A stretch of 64,000 bases of DNA from Paenibacillus ottowii. GTDB lineage: Bacteria > Bacillota > Bacilli > Paenibacillales > Paenibacillaceae. The stretch covers positions 186,001-250,000 of the forward strand of contig NZ_VIJZ01000007.1 of assembly GCF_006874425.1 (NCBI RefSeq). The letters are read 5' to 3'. Below the pieces are notes generated by a model. That model did no database searches and was not told the origin of the DNA. It saw nothing but the letters and a program-made list of their open reading frames with translations. The stretch's first letter is position 1. Every line of letters begins with the position of its first letter. Both the position numbers and the translations under genes were made by a program. Of this stretch, positions 25,234 through 34,030 are shown one piece after another.

Positions 25234-26297
25234 TCAGAGTATTAATCGTTGACGATGAGCCGTGGAACTGCGATATTTTGAAGACATTTGGTACATGGGA
25301 AAAGCTTGGAATGGTGGTGGTAGGTGAAGCTGAGGACGGAGACGAGGCATTTAGGCTGGTCGGGGAGTTAGCTCCCCACATTGTGATTACGGATATGCAC
25401 ATGCCAGGTGCGGACGGAGTAGAGCTGCTGCAAGCGCTAAATAGCCAATGTCCGGATGTGAAAATCATTGTCGTGAGCGGATATGATGACTTTGCATATG
25501 CCAAACATGCGATCCGCTACAAGGCTGTCGATTATTTGCTTAAGCCTGTCAATCCGGCCGAGCTAAATGCGGTGCTGCTCAAATGCAAAACCGATCTGGA
25601 GGTCAAGGGAGCCGAACAGCAGCAGGAAGCGACAGAGCTGGATTATGAGTTTTTTCACAGGTTAACCCAGTATAAGCAACTGCTGCGTCTTTATTTTAAT
25701 GAGCTGAATCGTGACGGAGTCATCTTAACCTGCAGTCAGGTTGTACAGGAGCTGGAGAGCTATGGAGCACCAAGTCCACATATGCTAGGCCGATTGGTGC
25801 AGGAGCTGCTTTCTCTGCTGAAAGAGCTGGCGACGGATAATGGGCTGGATACTTCTACGGCAACGGGAGGATTTCCGCTTGCACAGGCTGCCCTATCCTC
25901 TGTAGAACATGCACTGGAATTCGTATCGTCATGTTATGCTCAAGAACTGGATCAGCTCATTCGACAGCGGAAATACAAAAATAAACTGAATTTGGAGGAG
26001 GTACGGCGGTATATCGATAGTCACTTTGCTGGGCCGATCACACTGGAGCAGTTGGCGAAAAACTTTTTTGTGAGCAAAGAGTATATGAGCAAGGTATTCA
26101 AGCAGGAGTACGGTCAGAATGTAACGGACTATATTGTAGAGCGGAGAATGGAAAAGGCACGGGAATGGCTGGCCAATAAACAGATTTCAATCAAAGCCGT
26201 TGCAGAGATGGCTGGGTATGAGGATGTGTCTTATTTTTATCGCGTATTTAAAAAGCATTTTGGCATGGCCCCCGGTGAAATGAGAAAGGAAGTTTAA
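25230..26297 (+). CDS. YesN-type response regulator with AraC output domain
   Basis: 355-residue regulator. The receiver has VDDEPWNCD at the start, the phosphoacceptor Asp in VITDMHMPGADG and the switch lysine in YLLKPVNP. The C-terminal AraC-type domain shows LEQLAKNFFVSKEYMSKVF and IKAVAEMAGYEDVSYFYRVF. A longer frame opens at 25182, but ATG 25230 forms the typical ATGA overlap with the kinase stop and is followed by the canonical MIRVLIVDDE. It likely activates the downstream transporter operon in response to extracellular oligosaccharide. Confidence 0.94.
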   Translation: MIRVLIVDDEPWNCDILKTFGTWEKLGMVVVGEAEDGDEAFRLVGELAPHIVITDMHMPGADGVELLQALNSQCPDVKIIVVSGYDDFAYAKHAIRYKAVDYLLKPVNPAELNAVLLKCKTDLEVKGAEQQQEATELDYEFFHRLTQYKQLLRLYFNELNRDGVILTCSQVVQELESYGAPSPHMLGRLVQELLSLLKELATDNGLDTSTATGGFPLAQAALSSVEHALEFVSSCYAQELDQLIRQRKYKNKLNLEEVRRYIDSHFAGPITLEQLAKNFFVSKEYMSKVFKQEYGQNVTDYIVERRMEKAREWLANKQISIKAVAEMAGYEDVSYFYRVFKKHFGMAPGEMRKEV

Positions 26298-26405
26298 AAA
26301 AATCCAATCCAATAAGCTAAGGGTGTCCAATGGCAGAAGCGACCTTCCACCCTATAATGAAAGCGTATACAAGATGAAATTTTCAACTTAGGGAGGTCAT
26401 TTTGC

Positions 26406-27686
26406 ATGAAAATGTGGAAAGGTGTATTGAGTACGATGCTGGTTGGCACGTTGTTGGCCGGATGTGGAGCGAATTCTTCAGGCAGCGACAGCAGTGGTTC
26501 CGGTGGAGACGGCAAAACTGTAAATCTCAAAATGTTTATTGCTCAGCCCCGTTTGAAGGAGCACTACGATAAATACATTAATGCATTTATAGCCAAAGAA
26601 AAGAAAGATAAAAATATCGACGTTACCGTTCAACTGGAGATGCCGCCTGCGGACAATGCTGCGCAAATTTTGAAAACAAGACTCGCTTCCAACGATGCAC
26701 CAGACGTATTCGCGTTGCATGCGGTGAATGAAATTCCTCCGTTTTATAAAGCGGGTTATTTGGAGGACTTGTCCGGTCAGCCGTTTGTCAGCAAATTAAT
26801 GGACAGTGTGAAGCCTTCGGTGACGACGAAAGACGGCAAAGTCGTAGCGGTTCCTTTGGAAACAATTTCATGGGGTTATTTATACAATAAAAAAATATTT
26901 AAGGATTTGGACTTGAAGCCGCCGGGAACGTTGACCGAAATGAAGGCTGTGGTCGAAAAGCTGAAAGCGAATCATGTGACACCATTCCTGTTGTCTTACA
27001 AGGAATCCTGGATTCCACAGCTGTTTGTGCCGCTCACAGCAGGTGCGATGATGAACACACAGAATAAGGATTTTATCGAACGGATGAATCAGGACAAAGG
27101 TTCTTTTTCCGAAATGAAGAGCATGTTCGATATTATTGATCTGGTGAACAGTAATGGTACAGACAAGGCGCTGGAAATCGGCGGGGATGATGGATCAGCA
27201 GCATTTGCTTCAGGTAAAGCGGCGATGTGGATTCAGGGACCGTGGTTTGCGGAAACGATTTTAAAATCTGATCCGAAGATGGATTTTGGGGTGGCACCAT
27301 TGCCGATCAATGACGATCCGAATGCGACCTTGATCAATCTGTCCACTTCGACTTCGCTGGCCGTATCCTCTTCAAGCAAGAATAAGGAGGTTGCGCTCGA
27401 CTTTGTTAACTATGTGTTGGACGACAAGGATTCCAGCGCATTCTATGAAGCATTGAAATTTAATCCCATCTCCAAAGTGCATACATTTAAAAGCTATCCT
27501 TGGGTTAATGACGCTACCGAATATGTGAAAGCAGGCAAGTCGTACCAAGATCCATCCATCCCGCAGGCGGTCAAGGACGAGGCAGGCAAATCGCTCCAAT
27601 CCTATTATGCTGGCCAGCTCTCGCAGGATGACGTCATTAAGGCGCTGGATAAGGCATGGAAATCGTATAACAAAGTGAACAAGTAG
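26406..27686 (+). CDS. ABC transporter extracellular sugar-binding lipoprotein
   Basis: 426-residue solute-binding protein of the carbohydrate-uptake family 1 (SBP_bac_1/8). The signal peptide ends in the lipobox LLAGC at about residue 19, followed by a Gly/Ser-rich tether, so it is anchored to the outer face of the membrane. AMWIQGPWFAETIL and YPWVNDATEYVKAGK are typical of oligosaccharide binders. It begins an operon with two permeases and follows the YesMN pair by 108 nt. The ligand is unknown, although the nearby GH42 gene suggests a galactoside. Confidence 0.93.
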   Translation: MKMWKGVLSTMLVGTLLAGCGANSSGSDSSGSGGDGKTVNLKMFIAQPRLKEHYDKYINAFIAKEKKDKNIDVTVQLEMPPADNAAQILKTRLASNDAPDVFALHAVNEIPPFYKAGYLEDLSGQPFVSKLMDSVKPSVTTKDGKVVAVPLETISWGYLYNKKIFKDLDLKPPGTLTEMKAVVEKLKANHVTPFLLSYKESWIPQLFVPLTAGAMMNTQNKDFIERMNQDKGSFSEMKSMFDIIDLVNSNGTDKALEIGGDDGSAAFASGKAAMWIQGPWFAETILKSDPKMDFGVAPLPINDDPNATLINLSTSTSLAVSSSSKNKEVALDFVNYVLDDKDSSAFYEALKFNPISKVHTFKSYPWVNDATEYVKAGKSYQDPSIPQAVKDEAGKSLQSYYAGQLSQDDVIKALDKAWKSYNKVNK

Positions 27687-27725
27687 ACGGTAACCTACAG
27701 AATGACATCGGGAGGGAGAGACTCC

Positions 27726-28610
27726 ATGCCTTTTAAAATCTACAAAAAATACGTCATGCTGCTGGCATTTACTGCCCCGGCACTGATCTTTTACGCCATC
27801 TTCCTGCTCATTCCAACGATCAGCGGCATGTACTACAGCTTTACAGACTGGAACGGATTGAATCCCAATTACAATTTTATCGGCTTGGGAAATTTTGTGG
27901 AATCTTTGAAGGAAGACCCCGACTTTCTTAACTCCCTGTGGTTTACACTTAAATACGTATTGGTTATGATCGTACTGCAAAATGCGCTTGCGCTGGTACT
28001 GGCAGTGTTGATTGAGTCACGCACACGCAGCAAAGGATTTTTTCGGACGATCTTTTTTATGCCTAATATGATCAGTACCATTATTAGCGCATTTATGTGG
28101 ACATTCGTTTTCTCCTCCGTGCTGCCGCAAATTGCTGAAAAGACGGCCATCGCCTTTTTAGGTCAATCCTGGCTGGGCGATCCGAAGGTATCTTTCTTTT
28201 CTATCATTATTGTCTCGCTCTGGAATGGTGTGGGATATATGATGATCATCTATCTGGCTGCGCTTCAGGGGGTACCGCAGAGCTTGAAGGAGGCCGCTAT
28301 TATTGACGGGGCGAATGCTTTTCAGACATTGCGAAGTGTGACGTTGCCGATGATTACCCACGCGATTACGATCTGTTTCTTCCTGACACTCAACGGTGCC
28401 TTCAAGGTGTATGAGGTCGTGTATGGACTGACTGGCGGAGGACCGGGACGCAGCACACAGGTGATTACGATGAACATTTATGAAGAGGCGTTCTCCAACA
28501 ACTTCCGTTATGGCTATGCGAGCGCTAAGTCCGTTATTTTGTTTGCCATTGTGCTCATCTTTACTCTGATCCAGCTGCGAGTCATGAAGAAGAGGGAGGT
28601 GGAGGCATGA
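27726..28610 (+). CDS. Sugar ABC transporter permease (MalF/UgpA type)
   Basis: Inner-membrane permease of 294 residues with six TM helices. The ABC-ATPase contact loop is EAAIIDGANAFQTLRSVTLP, the EAA motif of binding-protein-dependent permeases. ATG 27726 is chosen because GGGAGGGAGA directly precedes it and lies inside the longer frame starting at 27702. It overlaps the next permease by 4 nt. No ATPase gene is present in the cluster, so a shared MsmX-type ATPase encoded elsewhere is expected. Confidence 0.93.
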   Translation: MPFKIYKKYVMLLAFTAPALIFYAIFLLIPTISGMYYSFTDWNGLNPNYNFIGLGNFVESLKEDPDFLNSLWFTLKYVLVMIVLQNALALVLAVLIESRTRSKGFFRTIFFMPNMISTIISAFMWTFVFSSVLPQIAEKTAIAFLGQSWLGDPKVSFFSIIIVSLWNGVGYMMIIYLAALQGVPQSLKEAAIIDGANAFQTLRSVTLPMITHAITICFFLTLNGAFKVYEVVYGLTGGGPGRSTQVITMNIYEEAFSNNFRYGYASAKSVILFAIVLIFTLIQLRVMKKREVEA

Positions 28611-29434
28611 GGCTGAAAAAGGCTAATTCCTTGCTGATCACGCTGTTGCTGTGCATGGGCGCAGTCGTGTCCTTCTTCCCGATCTACATGGCGGTCATTA
28701 ATTCGTTTAAAACACAGGGCGAGATGTTTGCATCCTTTACGGCGCTGCCGACGAAGCTTCACTTTGAAAATTATAGACAGGCCTTTCAACAGATCCATCT
28801 GCTGAACAGCGCTTTAAATTCTACGATTATTTCTTTTATCGGCATTGGCGGGATCGTGGTCTGTTCTGCATTGGCAGGCTACAAGCTGTCTCGTACCAGT
28901 GGAAAACTAAGTAACGCGATTTTCTTCCTGTTTGTCGCCTCCATGCTGGTACCGTTTCACTCCATAATGATACCGCTTACACGGATGGCAAAGGATTTGT
29001 CTGTTCAAGGCAGTACGTATGGCTTGGCTCTAATCTATATCGGCTTGGGTGTGAACATGGCAATCTTTTTATATCACGGATTCGTCAAATCCATTCCGCG
29101 TGAGCTGGAGGAATCCGCGCAAATGGACGGGTGCAATGAGTTCCAAACGTTCTTCCGCATTATATTTCCTTTACTGCTGCCGATTACCGTCACGATTGCT
29201 ATTTTGGATTTCCTGTGGATTTGGAATGACTTTTTGCTTCCGCTTTTGATGTTGACGGATGTGAACCATTACACTCTGATTCTTTCGACCAATATGCTGT
29301 TTGGAGAGTACAACAAGGATTGGTCGCTTATTTTGGCCGCACTTGTGCTGACCTCCATCCCGGTGATCCTGATCTATGCCTTTTTTCAGAAATTCATTAT
29401 GGAAGGCATTGCAGAGGGAGCGGTTAAGGGATAA
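28607..29434 (+). CDS. Sugar ABC transporter permease (MalG/UgpE type)
   Basis: Second permease of 275 residues with six TM helices. The EAA loop is ELEESAQMDGCNEFQTFFR followed by IIFPLLLP. The ATGA overlap with the upstream permease indicates translational coupling. It pairs with 27726-28610 to form the membrane channel fed by the lipoprotein at 26406-27686. Confidence 0.93.
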   Translation: MRLKKANSLLITLLLCMGAVVSFFPIYMAVINSFKTQGEMFASFTALPTKLHFENYRQAFQQIHLLNSALNSTIISFIGIGGIVVCSALAGYKLSRTSGKLSNAIFFLFVASMLVPFHSIMIPLTRMAKDLSVQGSTYGLALIYIGLGVNMAIFLYHGFVKSIPRELEESAQMDGCNEFQTFFRIIFPLLLPITVTIAILDFLWIWNDFLLPLLMLTDVNHYTLILSTNMLFGEYNKDWSLILAALVLTSIPVILIYAFFQKFIMEGIAEGAVKG

Positions 29435-29453
29435 GGTGTGCTTTTCATCGCTA

Positions 29454-29490
29454 AAAAAGCCTTCCTTGTTTATAGGGAGGCTTTTGTTTT
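29454..29490 (+). terminator. Terminator after sugar ABC operon
   Basis: An AAAGCCTTCC/GGGAGGCTTT stem with a 9-nt loop and a T-rich tail, 20 nt past the stop. Confidence 0.88.
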
Positions 29491-29511
29491 GGATTAACAG
29501 CACATCCAACG

Positions 29512-29910
29512 TTACTTCAAGAAATTACTTATCATAAAAAGTAAAAGCGAAATGATGATTACAAATAGATAAATACCAGAAATCCATTTTCCCATTAGAG
29601 CTCCAAAATCTGTAGGATTTTTATATCCAATGATTATACTGGGAATGAAAAAAATACTGGATAGTAGAAGGCTGTAGTGAAATCCAGTATTGTCAACACG
29701 ATTAGACCATGCGGGCAAGCCTAAAAAGGAAAACAACTGATCCCCAAACGTGTAATTGCCAAGTTTGTAAGAAGCAGCTAGACCAAGAAGAGATAAAAGC
29801 AGTGAAAGTGATCCACGGCCTATGTTCTTTTTGTTTTTTCTCACCCATGCAAAGATAATCAGTAAAATTGCAATTGCTTGTATGCTGTAGGTCAATATCG
29901 TTAAGAACAT
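29512..29910 (-). CDS. Hypothetical four-helix membrane protein
   Basis: 132-residue hydrophobic protein with four predicted TM helices and a basic loop (WVRKNKKNIGRG). No family is recognised. ATG 29910 is chosen because AAGGAGG stands 6 nt before it. The frame could extend to 29940 but lacks a site there. It is convergent with the sugar transporter operon. Confidence 0.7.
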   Translation of the reverse strand: MFLTILTYSIQAIAILLIIFAWVRKNKKNIGRGSLSLLLSLLGLAASYKLGNYTFGDQLFSFLGLPAWSNRVDNTGFHYSLLLSSIFFIPSIIIGYKNPTDFGALMGKWISGIYLFVIIISLLLFMISNFLK

Positions 29911-30102
29911 GAAGTACCTCCTTGAACACCTAAAATCCAATGATAAGATGTCAATTTCGGGAATGAGTATACCATATTTTGGGATATGTTCATATGACTT
30001 TCAATAACAAGTATCACTTTGCAATAGTGATTATAAGAACACATGGAACGCAGAGCGGCCTTAGCCATACAATATTTCATCTGAATGTAAAAGGAGATGA
30101 TG

Positions 30103-31149
30103 ATGTTGGCTACCTTCTCGGCCGCGCTTCAAGTGAAAAAGCGGATGGCCAAGCGAGTCTTAAAAATGTCCGGTGTCCACGGCATTGGCGTAGGCTACAG
30201 GGACCCTGCCCATCCCAAAAAGGGAGCCGCTGTCATTGTGTACACGGACCGTCTAGTGTCGGCCTCTACTGGACTCCTGTCGGCCACTGCCTTAGGAAAG
30301 AAATTGAGTGTTCCTGTTCGAATTGTAAAGACTGGAAAGATCAGAGCTCATGCTACGGACTATAAAGTGCGCATCCGCCCGGTCATCGCCGGCTATAGTG
30401 TCGGGACGATTGAAGGCTCCGGTACCACCGGACTCATCGTCGCCCCAACTGGAGCGCCGGCTACGCGTTATCTTTTTAGCAATAACCATGTCCTCAATCC
30501 CTCCAATACAGACAATCGGGAGGCTACAATCCAGCCAGGCGGAGCCGATGGGGGAACGGTTGCCCAGGATCGTATAGGACGGCTGTATCGTTATGTGCGC
30601 TTGAATCGCACCGGAACAAACCTGATTGACGTGGCGCTTTCACTTCCGACCCGCAACAACCTGCTCAATCCGCGTTATGCTACAGTAGGAGTCATTCCGG
30701 GGCATGTTACCGCTTATCGTGTAGGGGAAAAATTGAAGAAGGTAGGACGTACGACCGGGCGGGTCAATGGTACAGTAGAGTCGGTCTATACAGACCTGCA
30801 AATCAATTATGGCGGCGAGTTGGGCCTGCTGACCTTCGAAGACCAGACGGTTATTAGAGGTACGACTCCTGTATCCCTACCCGGGGATTCCGGCTCTGTA
30901 TGGCTTAGACAGTCTGATAATTATGCAGCTGCGGTCAACTATGCAGGCACGGCAGATGGTCGCTTATCCATAGCCTTTCCGGTGCAGTGGTTCATGCAGG
31001 TATTTAACACACGAGTAGCCCGTCCCAGCGGGGCAGGCAAAGTGCTCACGGTAAATACAGGATCTTCCCCTGGCTCCTATACTAGACAGCTCACCAGTGA
31101 GGAGCTCGTTCGCTTAAGACCAAGAACGACCCGCATTAAACGGAGCTAA
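30103..31149 (+). CDS. Trypsin-fold (S1-like) serine protease homologue
   Basis: 348-residue protein with a chymotrypsin-like catalytic triad arrangement. His is in LFSNNHVL (about residue 126), Asp in NLIDVALSLP, and Ser in LPGDSGSVWL. An N-terminal region of about 100 residues has HGIGVGYRDP, seen in related Bacillales proteins before the protease core. No signal peptide is visible, which is unusual for an S1 protease. Three ATGs and a TTG run in tandem after AAGGAG (30091-30096), and the third ATG (30103) or TTG (30106) has the best spacing. The substrate and function are unknown. Confidence 0.75.
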   Translation: MLATFSAALQVKKRMAKRVLKMSGVHGIGVGYRDPAHPKKGAAVIVYTDRLVSASTGLLSATALGKKLSVPVRIVKTGKIRAHATDYKVRIRPVIAGYSVGTIEGSGTTGLIVAPTGAPATRYLFSNNHVLNPSNTDNREATIQPGGADGGTVAQDRIGRLYRYVRLNRTGTNLIDVALSLPTRNNLLNPRYATVGVIPGHVTAYRVGEKLKKVGRTTGRVNGTVESVYTDLQINYGGELGLLTFEDQTVIRGTTPVSLPGDSGSVWLRQSDNYAAAVNYAGTADGRLSIAFPVQWFMQVFNTRVARPSGAGKVLTVNTGSSPGSYTRQLTSEELVRLRPRTTRIKRS

Positions 31150-31169
31150 ATGCTTCGAAAGCATCATCT

Positions 31170-31216
31170 CCCCGGATTTCTCCCCTGATTACAGAATGAA
31201 TTCAAGAAATCCGGGG
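31170..31216. repeat. Long inverted repeat after the S1-like gene
   Basis: Perfect 11-bp arms (CCCCGGATTTC and its complement) enclose a 25-nt loop. There is no T run, so it is a weak terminator or an mRNA 3' stabiliser. Confidence 0.5.
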
Positions 31217-31240
31217 CGGAGGCGATGGGAAGCACCAGCA

Positions 31241-31320
31241 AGAATAAATTCACAATGCCAATCATTTATGAGGCAAATGTTTCACGATGCAAATCATTCA
31301 TCATACAAATCATTCACAAT
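31241..31320. repeat. Degenerate 16-bp tandem repeat, five units
   Basis: Five consecutive 16-nt units share the pattern gcAAATcaTTCAcaAT. The last two (31289-31304 and 31305-31320) are closest and the first is most decayed. The array is AT-rich and lies between the S1-like gene and the truncated LamG gene. Confidence 0.6.
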
Positions 31321-31360
31321 CTAAAACGTTAATGGCATGAAATAAAAGCATACTTACACT

Positions 31361-32191
31361 CTAATCAGCCCCTTCAGCATATGCCTGGACTCCCGCATCA
31401 TGGGCTGTAAGGGTGCTGCTTGCCGAGGCCAAGCCCCAGATTTCCTGGGCGGTCAGAGCTCTGTTGTAGATGATCAGCTCATCTACTGCACCATTAAGAT
31501 AAGGATCATCAAACTGGGATTTCCCAATGTAGTTCCAATGTGTCAATCCAAGGCTGCCAGGCTTCAGCGGCATATTCGTGTTACGTGCCGCCTCTATGCC
31601 GTCCACATACATAATTCCGGTAGTGCCTGACAAAGTCACGGCTACATGCTTCCAGACACCTGTCGCCAGTTCCGGGGCATTCAGTTGCTGTTCCTCTCCG
31701 TTCCCTGAGACAGTGATGGCAAAACGCATACCTGTTCCTTCAGCCTTCGGGGACAAAAACATATACCGATCTGTTCCTGCTCCAAAATCAAACAGACGAG
31801 CCCAGCCATTATGCGTGTTCACCCGTACCCATGCGGCAATGGTAAAGTCATTAATGCTGCTAACTATTCCGCTGGGCAGGCTGGCATAGGCGTTTATGCC
31901 ATTAAGCCGCAGAGCATTGCCATTCCGCCCCGCACCCCACGAGCCGCCATGTACACTGGCCTGCTGTCTATAACCTGATGAATCGGCTGCGGTTGATCCG
32001 GCCGTTTCGTTAAATTCATAATGGGCTATAATGTCTCCGGCGGGAGCCGGATTGCCTGAACTGGGCTGAATACGGATATCGTAGTTGGCTGCTGTACCGA
32101 TATTCAGTCTGGCTATAGTCGCAGCATTTTTAACGGCTGTGACTGAGCCGGTTTTGGTGCCGTCTATGAGTACATCATACGTACCTGCCGC
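31361..32191 (-). pseudogene. 5'-truncated LamG (concanavalin-like) domain protein
   Basis: The minus-strand frame is open from about 32191 to the stop at 31361 without a start codon at its upstream end. It encodes a C-terminal LamG jelly-roll module: IIAHYEFNETAGSTAADSSG, FTIAAWVRVNTHNGWARLFD, WKHVAVTLSGTTGIMYVDG and VDELIIYNRALTAQEI. A beta segment (AGTYDVLIDGTKTGS) precedes it, as in accessory modules of secreted glycosidases. The upstream part is missing. The frame runs into TAG at the junction with the GMC oxidoreductase fragment. The original protein was probably a secreted carbohydrate-active enzyme. Confidence 0.75.
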
Positions 32192-32462
32192 CTAGCAGCC
32201 GTCCTGTGGTCCATTCGAATGACCGACCGTCTACTCCATTTTGTGGAATGCCTTCCCCTTGCCAAAAGTATTCAGGGGAAAATTGTTCCTCCAGCTCCGG
32301 GGCAAAGGTAGAGTCCCTAATGGGTTTGTCCTTATCGTTATTTTCCCCTGCTTCCAGCACAAGAACCGATGTTTGCATATCATCCGTAAGGGTTTTCGCT
32401 ATTACAGCACCCGCAGGGCCTGTTCCTACAACAATATAATCATAGATTAATTTGTTTTTCAT
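32175..32462 (-). pseudogene. N-terminal fragment of a GMC oxidoreductase
   Basis: Only the first 95 residues of a glucose-methanol-choline oxidoreductase remain. The FAD-binding GTGPAGAVIA motif, the E of VLVLEAGENND and the WTTGRLLGG active-site lead-in are intact, after which the frame leaves the homology and stops at TGA. A full GMC enzyme is over 500 residues. It keeps its start codon and an AGGAGAG ribosome site. The break coincides with the start of LamG homology on the same strand in another frame, so a deletion fused two genes. Confidence 0.8.
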
Positions 32463-32539
32463 ACAGCTCTCCTTATAGATAAATGGGCTAATGTAGAATA
32501 TTAATCTGTTCTGTCCTATGTTCCATCCATAACAAAAAA

Positions 32540-32559
32540 AGATCCGCCTAAGCGGATCT
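32540..32559. repeat. Left 20-bp target duplication of the IS element
   Basis: AGATCCGCCTAAGCGGATCT directly abuts the left IS end and is identical to 34116-34135. Together with the A7 tract at 32534-32540 it forms a minus-strand rho-independent terminator (stem, TTAG loop, then TTTTTTT). Confidence 0.85.
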
Positions 32560-32669
32560 CAGGCTGTCGAGAAAGTCTCGACAGCCTATTTTATGTTAAT
32601 TTTGTTTAAGACGACACCGCGTTAATGTTGTATAATATAGGTAACTATTGTAGAACGGATGGTGTTGAT

Positions 32670-33242
32670 ATGCTACGTTCCAACCGCGAAAAACAACAAT
32701 CCTACGAATTTGTTTCCATCGAAGATCTGGTTCCTCAAGATCACTTGCTCCGCAAAGTAGATAAGTATATCGATTTTTCGTTTATCGATGATAAAGTTCG
32801 ACCACTGTATTGTGCAGACAACGGGCGTCCTGCCATTGATCCTACCGTATTGTTTAAAATGATCTTTCTCGGTTATTTCTATGGCATTCGCTCAGAACGG
32901 CAACTCGAGCGAGAAATTCAGACGAACCTAGCTTATCGTTGGTTTCTGGGGTTGGGCTTAACGGATAAAGTTCCGGACCATACGACGATTAGCTGGAATC
33001 GTCGCACTCGCTTTAAAGACATCACGATCTTTCAAGATATCTTCGATGAAATTGTGCTGCAGGCGATCTCTCACCGAATGGTGGGTGGGCGTGTTCTCGT
33101 CACCGATTCCACACACGTCAAAGCCAATGCTAACAGGCACCAGTACACCAAAGAACAAGTGTTGCAGAATACCAAAGACTATATGGGCGAGCTGAACGAA
33201 GCGGTGAAGGATGACCGGAAAAACCACGGAAAAAAGCCTTAA
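32670..33242 (+). CDS. IS1182-type transposase, N-terminal part (frame 0)
   Basis: 190 residues covering the N-terminal DNA-binding region (SYEFVSIEDLVPQDHLLRKV), the DUF772-like dimerisation block (LFKMIFLGYFYGIRSERQLE) and the first catalytic Asp (VTDSTHVKAN). The frame ends at TAA 33240-33242, right after the slippery heptamer at 33230-33236. ATG 32670 is used. The frame extends 15 codons further upstream to 32625 without a ribosome site. Confidence 0.85.
   Translation: MLRSNREKQQSYEFVSIEDLVPQDHLLRKVDKYIDFSFIDDKVRPLYCADNGRPAIDPTVLFKMIFLGYFYGIRSERQLEREIQTNLAYRWFLGLGLTDKVPDHTTISWNRRTRFKDITIFQDIFDEIVLQAISHRMVGGRVLVTDSTHVKANANRHQYTKEQVLQNTKDYMGELNEAVKDDRKNHGKKP
33230..33236 (+). promoter_or_regulatory. 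A-AAA-AAG slippery heptamer at the transposase frame break
   Basis: The heptamer is in the correct phase (ggA AAA AAG, then CCT TAA) for a -1 ribosomal slip. A slip leads directly into the -1 frame, which continues as GCC TTA AAA and runs in frame into the second transposase part. No stimulatory structure was established. Confidence 0.5.
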
Positions 33243-33256
33243 AATCCCGAGAGGAA

Positions 33257-34030
33257 GTGAACGAAGAAAAAGAAATTAAAGTGAGCAAAACAGACCCGGA
33301 CAGCGGCTATATGATCCGTGATGGCAAGCCCGAAGGCTTCTTCTATCTGGACCACCGCACGGTGGATATGAAGTACAATCTGATTACGGATGTGCATGTG
33401 ACGCCGGGAAATGTACATGATTCTGTCCCCTATTTGTCCCGTTTGGATCGCCAAAGAGAACGTTTTGGTTTTCAAGTAGAAGCTGTTGCACTAGATTCAG
33501 GTTATTTAACGACGCCGATTTGCCGAGGTTTGCAGAACCGAAAGATTTTTGCCGTGATTGCTCACCGAAGATTCCATCCCAGACAAGGACTGTTTCCGAA
33601 ATGGAAGTTTGAATACGATGCCAAACGCAGTGTGTATAGATGCCCAGCCCAACAGGAACTGCACTACCGAACGACGGACCGAAAGGGATACCGGCAGTAT
33701 GCCTCTGACCCAGCTCAGTGCCAGCATTGCCCACTGCTAAGTCAGTGTACCCAGTCTCGAAACCACCGCAAAGTGGTGACTCGGCATGTCTGGGAAGACA
33801 GCAAAGAGTGGGTACGGAGCAACCGGCTGAGCCCATCTGGTAAAAAGCTGTACCGCAAACGAAAAGAGACGATTGAGCGAAGCTTCGCGGATGCCAAAGA
33901 GCTCCATGGGTTTCGCTATTGCCGTTTGCGCGGTCTTCCAAACGTCAGGGAACAAAGCCTTATGACGGCAGCCGTGCAGAACATGAAGAAGATGGCGATC
34001 CACCTAGATCGCCAGGAGAAACAGGGGTAA
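33257..34030 (+). CDS. IS1182-type transposase, C-terminal part (-1 frame)
   Basis: 257 residues carrying the rest of the catalytic domain: the second Asp in VEAVALDSGYLT, a cysteine-rich zinc-binding-like insert (CPAQQEL, CQHCPLLSQC), and the catalytic Glu in KETIERSFADAKELHG. The listed GTG is merely the first possible start. The open frame reaches back to the end of the first part. Translation is likely by -1 frameshifting, or the gene is broken by a single-base deletion. Confidence 0.8.
   Translation: MNEEKEIKVSKTDPDSGYMIRDGKPEGFFYLDHRTVDMKYNLITDVHVTPGNVHDSVPYLSRLDRQRERFGFQVEAVALDSGYLTTPICRGLQNRKIFAVIAHRRFHPRQGLFPKWKFEYDAKRSVYRCPAQQELHYRTTDRKGYRQYASDPAQCQHCPLLSQCTQSRNHRKVVTRHVWEDSKEWVRSNRLSPSGKKLYRKRKETIERSFADAKELHGFRYCRLRGLPNVREQSLMTAAVQNMKKMAIHLDRQEKQG

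Noticed and set aside
23434..29434. Missing ABC ATPase read as an incomplete transporter
   Set aside because: Sugar transporters of this type in Bacillales usually rely on a shared MsmX ATPase, so absence here is normal.
31241..31320. Possible CRISPR array
   Set aside because: The 16-bp units are contiguous and degenerate, with no spacers. A simple tandem repeat fits.
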